Positions 26,901 through 36,600 of a DNA stretch of 64,000 nucleotides are shown piece after piece. Both the position numbers and the translations under genes were made by a program. Source of the DNA: Kazachstania africana CBS 2517. Taxonomy: Eukaryota > Ascomycota > Saccharomycetes > Saccharomycetales > Saccharomycetaceae. How positions within the stretch are numbered: the stretch's first letter is position 1; each line of letters begins with the position of its first letter. Location of the stretch: positions 248,001 to 312,000 of the forward strand of contig NC_018948.1 of assembly GCF_000304475.1 (NCBI RefSeq). The letters are read 5' to 3'. The notes under the pieces are model-generated. The model saw nothing but the letters and a program-made list of their open reading frames with translations, was not told the origin of the DNA and ran no database searches.

Positions 26901-28698
26901 AAATCAACCTCATTGAAATTTTAGAATCTTTCATCAAAACGTTTGGCTTCTGAATGCTATTTTCTCTACTATCCGATAGGGCGGTCTGCATTGATGGTCG
27001 TTGAGATGTTGCAGAACTTACCCTTTGAAAATTGGCGGAATTATCATCCGAACCCATTCTGAAAGCTTTGTAAGGTGTCACAGTTTCTGTTGTACTGGTA
27101 CTGGCATTTCTTCTCGCTTCCAGAGGTTCATGGCCACCATCAATATGCTCAGGCGAATATGGAATATTAAATTTAGAATTATCATGGGCGTTACTGCTGA
27201 CACTAACATCGGTAGTGTTGAACTTATTTGGTGTTGTTTTAGAAGAAACGAGCCATTGATATGAAGAATCAAAATAGAGGGTAGAATTTATGTTGATTTT
27301 TGATAAAGATGTGATTAAGCTTTTGAAAATCTTCTTTATTTCTCTATTGGAACTGGTCTGTTTAATTTGGTTTTGAATTAAACGACAGGATAATTGTGTG
27401 AATATTACTAGATTTGAAACAATATCAAAAAACTTGATAAATGTGTACCTGTCATTCTTTAAAAACATATTATGTGCTAGATTTGTGAAATATGAAGTTA
27501 ATTCTTCCAATTCTGACCAAGTTTTGACATCCTTCGAATGCAAATAAAACAATTCATCTGTAGACATCATTGCTTTGCGTATGGAGGAAGATTGGTCTGA
27601 TTCTCTTTCTTCAGTTTCATCCTTTTCAGCAGTGCCTACATCCACAGACTTTTCTTTATTGTCTATATTTTTAAAAGGAGGTTTTTTGTTAGCAAGATGC
27701 TCTTGATTTGTGGCACTCTTATTTAGATTTGGCCTTTTATCACAAGGACTTAGGTCCTTGGCAGTCAAATCTACGAGTTGATCATCGGTGGGGAAAGTTA
27801 ATTCATTTTTATTGTCCATCAAATTCGTACCACTTTCATCGATTGTATCATCTACACTTAAATTTGAAGTTTTCATAGATACCAATGGTAATTCATTACA
27901 GTAAATATTTAAATGGCTATTGTAGTAAAGTAGTTTATCACTTATTCTACCGTTTGATATCATTGGGACAGGCGTCCATGTTGACGTGAGAGGCCCATGT
28001 ACACTACCAATAATCATTTCAACCTCCTCCAACGAGAGTACGGTTATACCACTCTCCTTTTCTGTAATAGAAGACCCCTGTGCCTTATTGATACCTTTGG
28101 GGAGAGAAGAAGAATTCGTCTCATTTTTTTGGAGTGGGTCAACTTGACTGGAATCATTGTGTAAGACGTTACCTGATTCCTTATTCTGTCCAGATCTAAT
28201 TTGTGGATTACTGTACGAATTGTAGCTCAATGAAGAACTTCCTCTTCTGCTTTTACTCTTTCCTTTGTTAGGCAGTGATACTGGAAGACTCAAATAGTTT
28301 GTTGGCATATTTGGTGGGGTATTTGCTGACGCGTAACTTGGACGTCTTGAGCTCATATTTGAAATCGAGCTCATTCTTCTATCCTTTATCGATTTGACAT
28401 AAGTTTGAGGAAACCAGCCTCTATTAACTTTACCATCATTGCTATCGATTGTCAAGCCATCCCACCAACCGGATTTGCTTTTACTGATCACATAAACAGT
28501 AACACCCTGCTGCAGCGACAGCCTTTGTTCTGATGCTTTATTTGGATAATTGTAGTCATACAGAGCAATTACGATGTCTATTGGACGAAAGCCACCATTC
28601 GAACTTGGAATCGATGATGCGTGATCATTTGCATTTAGGTTATAGTTGCTACTGTCATCACTGCTACTATTGAGTATGTTTGGATCTGAACTAGACAT
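23926..28698 (-). CDS. CDC25: Ras guanine-nucleotide exchange factor Cdc25
   Basis: 1590 residues, essentially the S. cerevisiae length (1589). An SH3 domain is at about residues 40-105 (ALYDYNYP...GWWDGL...GWFPQTYV). A long Ser/Asn-rich region follows, then the RasGEF N-terminal motif at about 1073-1200 and the catalytic Cdc25 homology domain at about 1263-1495. The last contains LLDIDPYNYATQLT, MTAIVSGLYSSPVYRLKKTW and VPFFGVYLSDLTF. The protein loads GTP on Ras1/2 at the plasma membrane and so drives adenylate cyclase and PKA signalling in response to glucose. It could be the orthologue of either CDC25 or its paralogue SDC25; the flanking ACO1, ATG39, MRPL15, SPH1 and CDC3 favour CDC25 (YLR310C), while nearby BPT1 recalls the SDC25 locus. 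Confidence 0.95.
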   Translation of the reverse strand: MSSSDPNILNSSSDDSSNYNLNANDHASSIPSSNGGFRPIDIVIALYDYNYPNKASEQRLSLQQGVTVYVISKSKSGWWDGLTIDSNDGKVNRGWFPQTYVKSIKDRRMSSISNMSSRRPSYASANTPPNMPTNYLSLPVSLPNKGKSKSRRGSSSLSYNSYSNPQIRSGQNKESGNVLHNDSSQVDPLQKNETNSSSLPKGINKAQGSSITEKESGITVLSLEEVEMIIGSVHGPLTSTWTPVPMISNGRISDKLLYYNSHLNIYCNELPLVSMKTSNLSVDDTIDESGTNLMDNKNELTFPTDDQLVDLTAKDLSPCDKRPNLNKSATNQEHLANKKPPFKNIDNKEKSVDVGTAEKDETEERESDQSSSIRKAMMSTDELFYLHSKDVKTWSELEELTSYFTNLAHNMFLKNDRYTFIKFFDIVSNLVIFTQLSCRLIQNQIKQTSSNREIKKIFKSLITSLSKININSTLYFDSSYQWLVSSKTTPNKFNTTDVSVSSNAHDNSKFNIPYSPEHIDGGHEPLEARRNASTSTTETVTPYKAFRMGSDDNSANFQRVSSATSQRPSMQTALSDSRENSIQKPNVLMKDSKISMRLIFENIDQELNKFLKTIQSLHKVLQKSVVGVDNNTLPQVLPRFFRGSFNGGSWSNPFSVFIYPVNGHMATFSSSSSSDPYNLTSPMSGNIPSKNNDGTTAVGPPTLQELNTKIPNKMANAIALAAGLPAGSITNEDLSANSMSYPNLSGGTLPSRPSHNRTFSRSRVSKRKSKYPLNNETVAILRRVSQEIYEKFSLANGGELDVLNQPRTKVRNLELNSKTYEQMNKNTVLIEVLENLDLTIFINLKRLIKFPTKELDNESSEFLKHAMTSIAGVLTEFFDIKQAFHDILIRLIMSTQHTTLDDPYIFSSMRSNFKVGYNEPALLPKTYRDDKLMKKMDKKALNLFKYLVQQDVEFNDIEFLDLSDDFKISCEKYVEIADVACLIVEQLVEEKENLLNYAARMMKNNLTTELLRGEQEKWFEYNSDEEEKDEEDYLSDTVQGKDASVTKKKKYYTDLPWFLQPEFEHTLIYDIKGNVKGGTKEALIEYLTNPELIDPSFNVAFLITFRSIFTTKEFFYSLIYRYNLYPPEGLSYDEYNIWIEKKLKPIKCRVVSILKTFFQQYWNPNYTEPGLSSIENFAQFAISEKVPGSDELLQEIKEYIIDPTTTPTHIKEKNGESEEKLTSSTELTPKSSIETKTKSKNKLASGNMASSSPSSFFRLKKLKLLDIDPYNYATQLTILSHYLYLRITMFECLDRVWGTKYCNMGGSLNISNLIKNANAVTNYVSYSIVKQSDVKKRSKVIQFFIKVAEYCKELNNFSSMTAIVSGLYSSPVYRLKKTWQLIPSDLNETLRNLNNLMDSKRNFIRYRGLLESVKNVACVPFFGVYLSDLTFTFAGNPEFLHGSNSIINFSKRNKIVDIIEEILSYKRVHYKLKRMDEIQAFIEGSLEKIPHIEKQYYLSLEMEPRITNSATGSVDTNLKSQLELSSENNSYTVRSSDTITATTTANSRDASIPDKNDRNSTNINDTRGNDDRNNNFLKFGKKKQSSKLFG

Positions 28699-29416
28699 AA
28701 CAAATAGTATCTACAACCAAATTAATAATGAGTTGTGTTTGAAATCAACAATTATAATGATCTACCTTTGGGGAACGAAAAACTCTTTTATGGGGAAAGA
28801 AAAAGAAGCACACTGATGAAAAATTAAAAAACGTAAAAATAGTTGAAAATCTATACCTGATAGATTTTGAATAAGTTAATGATATGAAATAGACAGTGTC
28901 TTCACAATCTTTTATTATAGTCGCACTAGATCAAAATTTACAAAGGACTCCTTCTTAAAGATTTGTTCATTCAAAAATTTTTTTTTAATTTATTCCATTG
29001 CGAAGTTTCCAGGGTAAAAAAAAGTTTGATGATTTTATGTTTCATTTTTCAAGAGTGTTGATAGTAGCTCAGCTATTCAGAACTGCCTTCAGATGTTGCA
29101 ACAACACATTTAAATAGTGCATTCAAGTTTCTTATGGATAAGCTCTCAATGCATAGAATAGTATCTTCTCTTGCGGTGTGACTATCTGGAGTCAGATCTC
29201 TTTACTGTAAACGGCGAATAACTCCGGCTGACTCAGTCATGGTAAAAGGGTACCCATCCAGATATATCACGAGATGTTACACTTCTAAAGGAGAGATGTA
29301 TTGGTAGGATCTGTATCATAATGATAGAGCTTGTATTAAAAATATACACTACAGGTTGTATAACTAAGGACAAAAAAGTAATATATAATAAAACTGTGCC
29401 GTACGACACCGCGTAA
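28699..29416. other. CDC25 promoter / ATG39 3' region
   Basis: AT-rich. A consensus Gcn4/AP-1 type TGACTCA is at 29229-29235, ~530 bp upstream of CDC25. No gene is seen. Confidence 0.5.
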
Positions 29417-30352
29417 TTAATTCACTTGCTTCCTGATGTTTGCCTTTCTGTTAGATTTACAAACACGACAATGTTGATGGTATTTCTTCATAATTGAATC
29501 TTTTAGCTTCTTGTTCCTATAAACACTTTTGGCTCTAATATACCGTGAGTTTATCCCTCTGATAAAATTTTGGTACTCAGAATGAAGTAATCTATATTTT
29601 CTAATAAAAACTGACTTAAATGATTTTGATAGCTGTTTTAATCTTTTACTTTGATTTGAGCAATTTCTAATGACCATTCCCTTGATAGCTTTTGAGTAAT
29701 ATGTTGACATTTTGACGAGCTTTCTATAGGAATCATTAGCACGCCTTATTGAACGATAGTAGTCCTCGTGATATTTCTTTTTTACATTAGATAATATAGT
29801 ATACCAGTAAAGTTTTGTACTTTGAAATATATTGAATTCATCTTCGTTTATTGGAACAATAATTCGATTGTCAAAATCGACGTAATATTTACCTTTGGGG
29901 ACCCAGTTGTTTGGTCCCGGATCAGTCAAAAGTGCTGCATTGTTGTCGTCATCATCATTTAATTTTACTTTGAGATACGTTTGTTGTGTTTCTATCAACC
30001 ATGACACGGATAGATCATCGGTGGGACCCTTTACAATGCCATTATTCTCTGTATCAGTAGTAGTTGTATGATAATACTGATCTCTATACATTTGTAAGCT
30101 CTTTTCAAAACCAATAGTCAATATAACAGAAACCAAAGATGTAAGTACAATAAGATGCAAATTTTTGAACTTATTCTTTGAGATTTTACCATTCAAAATA
30201 TCGTTGTTCCCACTATTCGCAAAGAAAGACAAATCTTCTACTTTTGGTATGACTAAATTCTTGGACTTGCCAATTTTTGAACCAGTCAATGTATCAAAAG
30301 AGGTATCAATATTATTAGTTGGAACACTTGGATGGCTTAATGTATTAAATTC

Positions 30353-30383
<31 letters not shown>

Positions 30384-30526
30384 TCATCATTCTTGTAATT
30401 ATGCGGGGAACTTTCACTACTTGTATTGGACAAAACATCCGCTACATCCATATCGTCATCACTTCTCTCTGAATTGTAGTTATTCACTTCCACATAACTC
30501 CAAGACCCCTCACTTGAATTAGACAT
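29417..30526 (-). CDS. ATG39: Probable nucleophagy receptor Atg39
   Basis: A 369-residue single-pass membrane protein. Near the N-terminus GSWSYVEV (W9, V12) in an acidic setting fits an Atg8-interacting W-x-x-V motif. A run of nine Asp follows at residues 47-55. One hydrophobic segment at about residues 123-140 is the likely transmembrane helix. The C-terminal half is Lys/Arg/Tyr-rich with predicted amphipathic helices, as expected of the lumenal part of Atg39 that reaches the inner nuclear membrane. In S. cerevisiae Atg39 (YLR312C, 398 residues) spans the outer nuclear membrane and recruits autophagy machinery for nuclear and perinuclear ER turnover. Overall sequence similarity is low in this family. 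The call rests on architecture, the Atg8-binding motif and exact position between CDC25 and MRPL15 on the expected strand. Confidence 0.72.
30360..30390. repeat. ATC/GAT trinucleotide microsatellite in ATG39
   Basis: About ten GAT codons in a row on the minus strand encode the Asp run near residue 50. Length variation between strains is likely. Confidence 0.8.
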
Positions 30527-31515
30527 ACTTGTTTGAGATAATCGTGTAATTGCGGTAAATCAATACTGTCGCTGACACAGAAATACACTTAAATTTATTA
30601 TTTCTTATAATATCTGACCAAAACCTAGTGACCCAATAAATACAAACTAGTTTTATAACTGTAACATACAATATACGCGTTATCAAGATTGTTATCTTAG
30701 TTGTAAATAAAATAACCGTAATAATAGAAACTCTACGATGTATCAAGATTCGCTAATACCTCTATATTTGATTAATAAAGCAGATTGATAGAGGACTCCA
30801 GACTTAGAAGACCTTGGGGCGGCATAGTGCAACAGTACCCTACAACATATCAAGTCATGGCGCACAATTTAAGGGTAAACGAGAAGGAGACTGCGTTCCA
30901 CAACCAGCATTATTATTACTGTCTTTAGCAATTGTAGGCTCTTGATTACGAAGCGATGGCTGACGGGGAATCAAATGTTCGGAATTTTATTGAGAAGGGT
31001 AACGGCCAGATAACGTGACAGCGTTATCTGGCACGTGCCAGAAACTCACTATGTTCTCGGGATAATAAAAGTGTTTGCTGTCAGCTACAGTAGACAATAC
31101 GTATGGTCCAGATGATGTCCTTACACGATGCACTACTGACTTTGTAATACACATAGCTTCCTCTACACTTCTCTATTAGATGATTAGTGGGAGATCTAAC
31201 AGATGTTGTAAACTATGCATCTTTCTAATGATCACATGATTGTAACGAATGCTGCATTTGTATTCTTAAAATACTATTAGTGGTAATAAGTAGGAAGAGC
31301 TCCTTTTGTATAGCTTCTTATTGCTACATAATCCATACGTCGTTGCAATAGAAAATATTCCGACATCTCAGCACTACGAAAAAAACTAACCTTGGTTAGA
31401 GAGATCTTGAGATATTTAGGATATTCTGAAGTCCACGGAACCCCATATAGACTAACGAAAGGGTCGTGTACATCATTCAAACATAGGACTTTTATCTATC
31501 CGTCTCATTCGATCA
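30527..31515. other. ATG39-MRPL15 divergent intergenic region
   Basis: Shared upstream DNA of two divergent genes. It contains the overlapping inverted repeats at 31005-31042. Short frames here (30519-30746 and 31277-31480, minus) have no family character and are not called. Confidence 0.5.
31005..31042. repeat. Interlocked inverted repeats with a CACGTG core
   Basis: GCCAGATAACG (31005-31015) and CGTTATCTGGC (31022-31032) are an 11-bp perfect inverted repeat with a 6-bp spacer. The right arm overlaps a second perfect palindrome, TCTGGCACGTGCCAGA (31027-31042), whose centre is the E-box CACGTG. The unit GCCAGA/TCTGGC thus occurs three times in 38 bp in alternating orientation. It is a probable protein-binding site (bHLH type at the centre); it is ~475 bp from both genes. 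Confidence 0.85.
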
Positions 31516-32226
31516 ATGCTGCATAATATAAGAGAGCCTCAATCGCTTTCTCGATATATAACATGCATCCAATCATTTCAAAGGTACGGTCCAAACCAAT
31601 CTTTCCGTTGCATAACATACCTACATGACAATTCAGTTAAAGTTCGTGGTATCAAGAAAGATCCAGTAACGTATTTCAAGAATCCTCATGGCCTCAATTA
31701 TTCGGATCTGCAAGAGTCTAAATATCACGATAAAATACGTGAACGTTTCCATTTTGACAAATTTCATATCAAGTTGAATGCTAATATAATCTTACAATGT
31801 TTAACACATAAGTCATTTGCACATGGGAAAGTCCCATATAATGAAAAATTGAATCTTTTGGGCTCACAATTTTTAAAATTTCGTAGTTCAATTTACACTT
31901 TGAACCAAACAAAATCATTTAATAGCTTAGGCTCCAAAGATTCAAGAAATATGATACATAGAGATACTTTAAGTCAGGTAATTAAAGATTTGGGGCTTAG
32001 ACCCATGGTTTTTTGGAAAAAGAGAGATCCTGTGAGAGGTGCCACATATAACGGTGAAGCTACTATACTCTCAACAGTATTAAACTCCCTGGTAGGAGCT
32101 ATACTGATTATAAACGGAGAAACAAAGGCTACTAAATTTGTTGACGAACTCCTCCTCAATAAGAACAGTAAACATTCATTAATCAATGCCACCAAAGATA
32201 AAATCATCGAAGAAGAAGATAAATAA
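31516..32226 (+). CDS. MRPL15: Mitochondrial large-subunit ribosomal protein, RNase III-like fold
   Basis: A 236-residue protein (S. cerevisiae MrpL15 is 253). The N-terminus is basic and presequence-like. From about residue 60 it shows the RNase III-like fold of this family: a helix with LQCLTHKSFAHGKVPYNEKL, LNLLGSQFL in place of the catalytic signature, and a C-terminal LSTVLNSLVGAILI segment. The acidic metal ligands of true RNase III are not conserved, consistent with a structural role in the mitochondrial ribosome. It lies between ATG39 and SPH1, as YLR312W-A does in S. cerevisiae. Confidence 0.92.
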   Translation: MLHNIREPQSLSRYITCIQSFQRYGPNQSFRCITYLHDNSVKVRGIKKDPVTYFKNPHGLNYSDLQESKYHDKIRERFHFDKFHIKLNANIILQCLTHKSFAHGKVPYNEKLNLLGSQFLKFRSSIYTLNQTKSFNSLGSKDSRNMIHRDTLSQVIKDLGLRPMVFWKKRDPVRGATYNGEATILSTVLNSLVGAILIINGETKATKFVDELLLNKNSKHSLINATKDKIIEEEDK

Positions 32227-32343
32227 ATTGTCATTATAGTTACATAAATGTGTAGTTACACCATATACTCCTTGTAAATAAAGATAAAAAGGATAATTTC
32301 ATATGTCCATAGTAAATTGGGTTATTTATACGAGCGGCATCTC

Positions 32344-34149
32344 TCAATTTGAAGCAATTTCGATTTCTCTCTGTTTGTTTGATGTTTCCCAATCATCAAA
32401 TTTTTCAAATTCTAACTCATGGTCTCTATCTTGAAAGCGCATAAAATCAAATTCATCAGAGTCTTCATTCGATGAAGTTGGACTTTCAGGGATATCTACT
32501 GTTAATGACTTCGAATCGATATAGAGTGAGGATGTTTCAGCATTTCTCATTATTGGGTTGTCTGCCACCAAATCTGGATCTCTTACACCTTGAGCTTTCT
32601 TTTCAGAGGAGCCCTTTTTAGTTGGTGTTGTATAGTCTATTAATGCCTTAAAAAGTCCCTTTCTATGACTGCCTTTCAAAGTTGAAGATCGACTGTCATC
32701 AGAGCTAATATCGGTATTACTGTTAACTTTTTGTGTAAATTTCAGTGGTTTCACGGGCGATGCTTCATTGTCATTGTGAATATTATCTCCATTTATAGGA
32801 AAGTCTTGGGCCGGAAAGGAGATATTTTCATTGCCAATATTTGCGCACTTTTCATCTTTAAGTTTCACAGTTCCGATCAAATTACAAAGGGCAAAACTAA
32901 TGTCTGAAATTGCAACGCTAACTGTCATTTTTGGTAAAAGATTTGAATACTGTGAATAGTATCTTAAAGATGTTATAGCATGTGATATTGAAGTTCGTAG
33001 TAGTTTAACCTGTAATTGATACTCTGGCAAGTCCACTAATAATATAATATCTGATATCACCTTTGAAAGTTGGAAGATTAGCTTGAACAACTTGGTACCA
33101 TTCATGACAACTGGCTCCTGATATTCATCACTTAAATGAGGCCCTTCATGCTGTTCCACATATAATTTCTGGAAAAATGTGTTGGCTAAATGATGATATT
33201 TTTCGACTAGCGAAAAAGGGATGTAGCCATCTTTATCGATCAAAGTCTTCAAACTTTCAAGACTCAGGCTATCTTGTTCATTTCTGCCTCCTTTGCCTTG
33301 AACTTTTTGGACTTTGAGCACCTCTAATTCTTTTTTAAGACGTTCGTTTTCTTTCATCAAATAATCATTAGAATATTCAACCTCGGGTTTACCAATTTTC
33401 GTATCTTCCAATGACGAGACACTGTTGTTTGAAGATGAAATCACTTTCTCAATTTTCTTTTCAAGACTTTGAGTAGATTCTAAGTCAGTTTCATAACTTT
33501 TATTTTGATTTGAACTTTCTCCTGCTATTTTAAAGGTAGCATTTTGTTCTTTAGGATCTGGTCCACTAGTACCAACATCAGTCTCTTCTTCCGAAGACCA
33601 ATCAATGGAGGCCTTTACAGGCATTATTGATGACGTCTGCACCGATTCAGCTGGGGATTTTACTAAATTTTCATAATCATCAGCATAAGATCTATTTATT
33701 GCTTCATTTTCATACTCTTCGTTTGGAATAAAACTGAATTTAGTCATAATTTGCTGGCGTTTGGCTGTTGATATATCATCACCATTATGAAATCCTCTTC
33801 TTTCAACTTCATGTATAATATCTGTAATCAAATCATGAAATCTGTCCATGGATAAGTCTCCAAGCTTCCTCCTAGCTTGATTTCTCTTATCGAAGAAAGT
33901 ATCATCGTGTGCTAAATGTTTCCCGCTTTTCTTGGCTTCAATATCTAAACGTCTTTCTAACTCATCATTGACATCAGTACAAAGCTCCAAGAACTGATTA
34001 TCAGAAAGGTTCGAGAGCTTTGACCTTGCCTTTTCAGATCTTCTGATACCACCAGTGTAACCTTTTTGAAGATCAGGATTATTATCAAAGTATTTTTTGA
34101 TTTCTATATAATATTGATAAATTGCATGGTGATAATTGTGCTGGATCAT
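32344..34149 (-). CDS. SPH1: Polarisome scaffold, Spa2/Sph1 family
   Basis: I take the ATG at 34149 (601 residues); the frame is open further upstream but only from a TTG. The N-terminus IYQYYIEIKKYFDNNP leads into two Spa2-homology (SHD1/GIT) repeats, EKARSKLSNLSDNQFLEL and RNQARRKLGDLSMDRFHDL (about residues 39-118). These bind MAP-kinase kinases and polarity proteins in S. cerevisiae. A central coiled coil (ERLKKELEVLKVQK) and a helical conserved region at about 290-430 follow. Spa2 and Sph1 organise actin assembly at bud and shmoo tips. The size is that of Sph1 (YLR313C), far shorter than Spa2 (1466), and the neighbours MRPL15 and CDC3 are those of SPH1. SCB and MCB elements lie upstream. 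Confidence 0.85.
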   Translation of the reverse strand: MIQHNYHHAIYQYYIEIKKYFDNNPDLQKGYTGGIRRSEKARSKLSNLSDNQFLELCTDVNDELERRLDIEAKKSGKHLAHDDTFFDKRNQARRKLGDLSMDRFHDLITDIIHEVERRGFHNGDDISTAKRQQIMTKFSFIPNEEYENEAINRSYADDYENLVKSPAESVQTSSIMPVKASIDWSSEEETDVGTSGPDPKEQNATFKIAGESSNQNKSYETDLESTQSLEKKIEKVISSSNNSVSSLEDTKIGKPEVEYSNDYLMKENERLKKELEVLKVQKVQGKGGRNEQDSLSLESLKTLIDKDGYIPFSLVEKYHHLANTFFQKLYVEQHEGPHLSDEYQEPVVMNGTKLFKLIFQLSKVISDIILLVDLPEYQLQVKLLRTSISHAITSLRYYSQYSNLLPKMTVSVAISDISFALCNLIGTVKLKDEKCANIGNENISFPAQDFPINGDNIHNDNEASPVKPLKFTQKVNSNTDISSDDSRSSTLKGSHRKGLFKALIDYTTPTKKGSSEKKAQGVRDPDLVADNPIMRNAETSSLYIDSKSLTVDIPESPTSSNEDSDEFDFMRFQDRDHELEFEKFDDWETSNKQREIEIASN

Positions 34150-34657
34150 CCTTACTGTGCCTCGTTCCTTTTTTTTTAATTGTCTTATTTGTGATTGCAA
34201 AGTCGTGTTAGCCAGCTAGCGAAGAAAATGGATATATATATATATACATATATGAGCTTGTGGAAGGATATTTAACAGTTAGCTTATTTTTACAATAATC
34301 GTAGAAATAACTGCCTCATATATCTCTTTCTTCGCCAGGCGTGCCTTGCTGATCGATTTACGCGTTTTTTCGACACTTTTTTTTACGAGGTCGAAAGCCG
34401 ACGCGGCACGAAATCAATTAATAGAGATTTACTTGTAATAGAAAAATGAATAAACAAATCAGTAATTAGTACCAAATTTATTTATTTATTTTGTTTATTT
34501 GCTTTCTTGTGATTTGGCGCGCCCTCCCTTCCTTTTCTAATTCATAGATATACATTTCTAAAACGATAGTGGTTACATAGCTAAAAAAAGAGTAGTATAA
34601 AAGACACTTGAGCAGAAGATACTATATAAGATTTTTTTGAGAGTGAAATATAATCTA
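34150..34657. other. Intergenic SPH1-CDC3
   Basis: SPH1 promoter and CDC3 3' region. Contains an AT dinucleotide run (34232-34252), the MCB and SCB elements listed separately and a GGCGCGCC at ~34517. No gene is seen. Confidence 0.5.
34360..34413. promoter_or_regulatory. MCB and SCB elements upstream of SPH1
   Basis: ACGCGT (MluI cell-cycle box, MBF site) at 34360-34365 and CACGAAA (Swi4/6 cell-cycle box, SBF site) at 34407-34413, ~210-265 bp before the SPH1 start. The pair predicts late-G1 expression, suitable for a bud-site polarity gene. Confidence 0.45.
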
Positions 34658-36283
34658 TTACCTGAGGAAACCCTTCTTTTTTTGTTGGACAGGTGAGGCT
34701 ACAGTGTTGTGGTTCGCTAATGATACTTCAAGCTGATGTTTTTTCTCTTCCAAAGCTTTTAATTGTTTTGTCAATTTTTCTTTCATTTCTTTATGTCTTG
34801 CAAATAATTCAGTTTCTGATTTCTGTAATTTTTTCTCCTTTTCAGAAACTTTTTGTTGAAAGACATTCTTCATTTCTGCCTCAAGTTTCGTTAATTTAGC
34901 TTCATGTAATTTTCTTTCTTCCTCTTGTCTCATATTTGGATCAAATTCTTTGAACACTGAATTATCTTGTTTAATTCCCAATTTAATTAATTTTTCAGAT
35001 CTGTAATTTTCATAAAGTACATTTGCAGTTCTTTCACGTAGTTCCTCCAAGTATTGTTTGATCAATAAATCACGTAATAAGGTAAAATCAGAATGATTTG
35101 AATTTTCAACTTCGATAACACCCCACGGATATTCACGAGCTCTGATTAATTTATTTGAATCATTTGGATCTTTGATGAAGTCATTTGATCCGACAATTGC
35201 GTATGGCATCATTTCATATAATTTTTTGGAAACATTTATCGTTTCTCCATCGTCTAATTTGTAAATTGGTGGTTCAAATAATTGAATGTTACGTTCATCT
35301 AATTGTTTCTTAATTCTTGATTTAAAAGTTTCTATTTCTTCATCTGTAAGAATATCAGATTTTGCAATTACTGGAATCAAATTACATTTTTCATGAATCT
35401 TGGAACAAAATTCCAAATCCAATGGAGTTAAGAAATGGCCTGTTGGTTCAACGAAGTACAAACATGCATGGATTCTGTTATCTTCAGTGGCTGATCTATT
35501 TACTCTATTTTCTGAATCTAAATATTGATCAAATCTTGAATTGATTTCATCGATAATTGGATCCCAAGCATTTGTACTATCGATAGAATCACCAAAACCA
35601 GGAGCATCGATAACTGTCAATTTTAATTTAACGCCATTTTCAATTAACGTTTTAGATTTAACTTCGATCTTTACGTTTGGCTGGACACCTTCATCATCTT
35701 GGTTATTATTTGTATTAGTAATATCAGTTTCTTGATTACTGTTATTTACCACATTATTTGCATCAATTGAAGAAAAATCTTCATTGAATAGGGAATTTAT
35801 CAAAGTAGTCTTACCTAGACCTGATTTGCCTACGCATAAAAGGTTAAAAGTGAAACCTCTACGAATTGATTTTCTGTGCCATTGTTTTGGTAAATTTGCG
35901 AAACCAACGTGACTTGAGATTTGACGCGTAATAACTTTAACATTTGGTTGTTCAGGTAACAGTTGACCCTGTTGAATAGAAAGATTATCCAGATTGCTAG
36001 CTAAATCGTTAGTTTGTTGTTCCTTTTGTGTGCTCGATTGATCCGATTCTTGAGGTAATTTCTTTTCACTATCCTCTCTCTTCACAGTGGCAGGAACGGG
36101 AATGGCAACATCGCCGACTTCAGTTTCATCATTTTCAGTAGCATTGGAAAATGGGTTTGTTTCGTGGTGTTCTGGAGCAGCGTCATTTACGACTTGTTGT
36201 GGAGCAAAACCACTTGGTGGGAAAGGAATAGTACTAGTTGCTTCTTCTTTCTTTACAGAAGTATGTTCTGCAGAGAAATTCAT
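34658..36283 (-). CDS. CDC3: Septin Cdc3
   Basis: A 541-residue septin (S. cerevisiae Cdc3 is 520). It has a long variable acidic N-terminus, then the polybasic region (QWHRKSIRRGF) and the GTPase domain with P-loop GKSGLGKTT near residue 148, DAPGFGD near 224 and AKSD near 306. A C-terminal coiled coil follows (EAKLTKLEAEMKNVF... KQLKALEEKK). Septins form the hetero-octameric filaments at the bud neck that scaffold cytokinesis. The long N-terminal extension before the polybasic stretch is typical of Cdc3 and not of Cdc10/11/12. It follows SPH1 as YLR314C does in S. cerevisiae. Confidence 0.95.
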   Translation of the reverse strand: MNFSAEHTSVKKEEATSTIPFPPSGFAPQQVVNDAAPEHHETNPFSNATENDETEVGDVAIPVPATVKREDSEKKLPQESDQSSTQKEQQTNDLASNLDNLSIQQGQLLPEQPNVKVITRQISSHVGFANLPKQWHRKSIRRGFTFNLLCVGKSGLGKTTLINSLFNEDFSSIDANNVVNNSNQETDITNTNNNQDDEGVQPNVKIEVKSKTLIENGVKLKLTVIDAPGFGDSIDSTNAWDPIIDEINSRFDQYLDSENRVNRSATEDNRIHACLYFVEPTGHFLTPLDLEFCSKIHEKCNLIPVIAKSDILTDEEIETFKSRIKKQLDERNIQLFEPPIYKLDDGETINVSKKLYEMMPYAIVGSNDFIKDPNDSNKLIRAREYPWGVIEVENSNHSDFTLLRDLLIKQYLEELRERTANVLYENYRSEKLIKLGIKQDNSVFKEFDPNMRQEEERKLHEAKLTKLEAEMKNVFQQKVSEKEKKLQKSETELFARHKEMKEKLTKQLKALEEKKHQLEVSLANHNTVASPVQQKKKGFLR

Positions 36284-36600
36284 TTTTGATCTTTTTTCTG
36301 TATATGATAGTTCTTTAGAAATTGATCTGTAACTTGGCTATAAGAAGCAGTTGAAGTCTGTTTTTAGTTGTTGTTTCTTCGCAAAGTTTTTAGATAAATC
36401 AAACAGGTTTTATTTTTTTTTTTCTTCTTTTGCACAACTTGTGAAGATGCGTTTTGTTGTATCGCCTACAAAAATGAATTTTCATCAACAGAGCGAAAGA
36501 ATGGAAACAGCGAAGCAATAATATAATAAGCCATTTTACGAGATGCGAAACATATAAAAGCAAGGCTGGCGGCATCGGTCAAATCTGAGGACGGGAGAAT

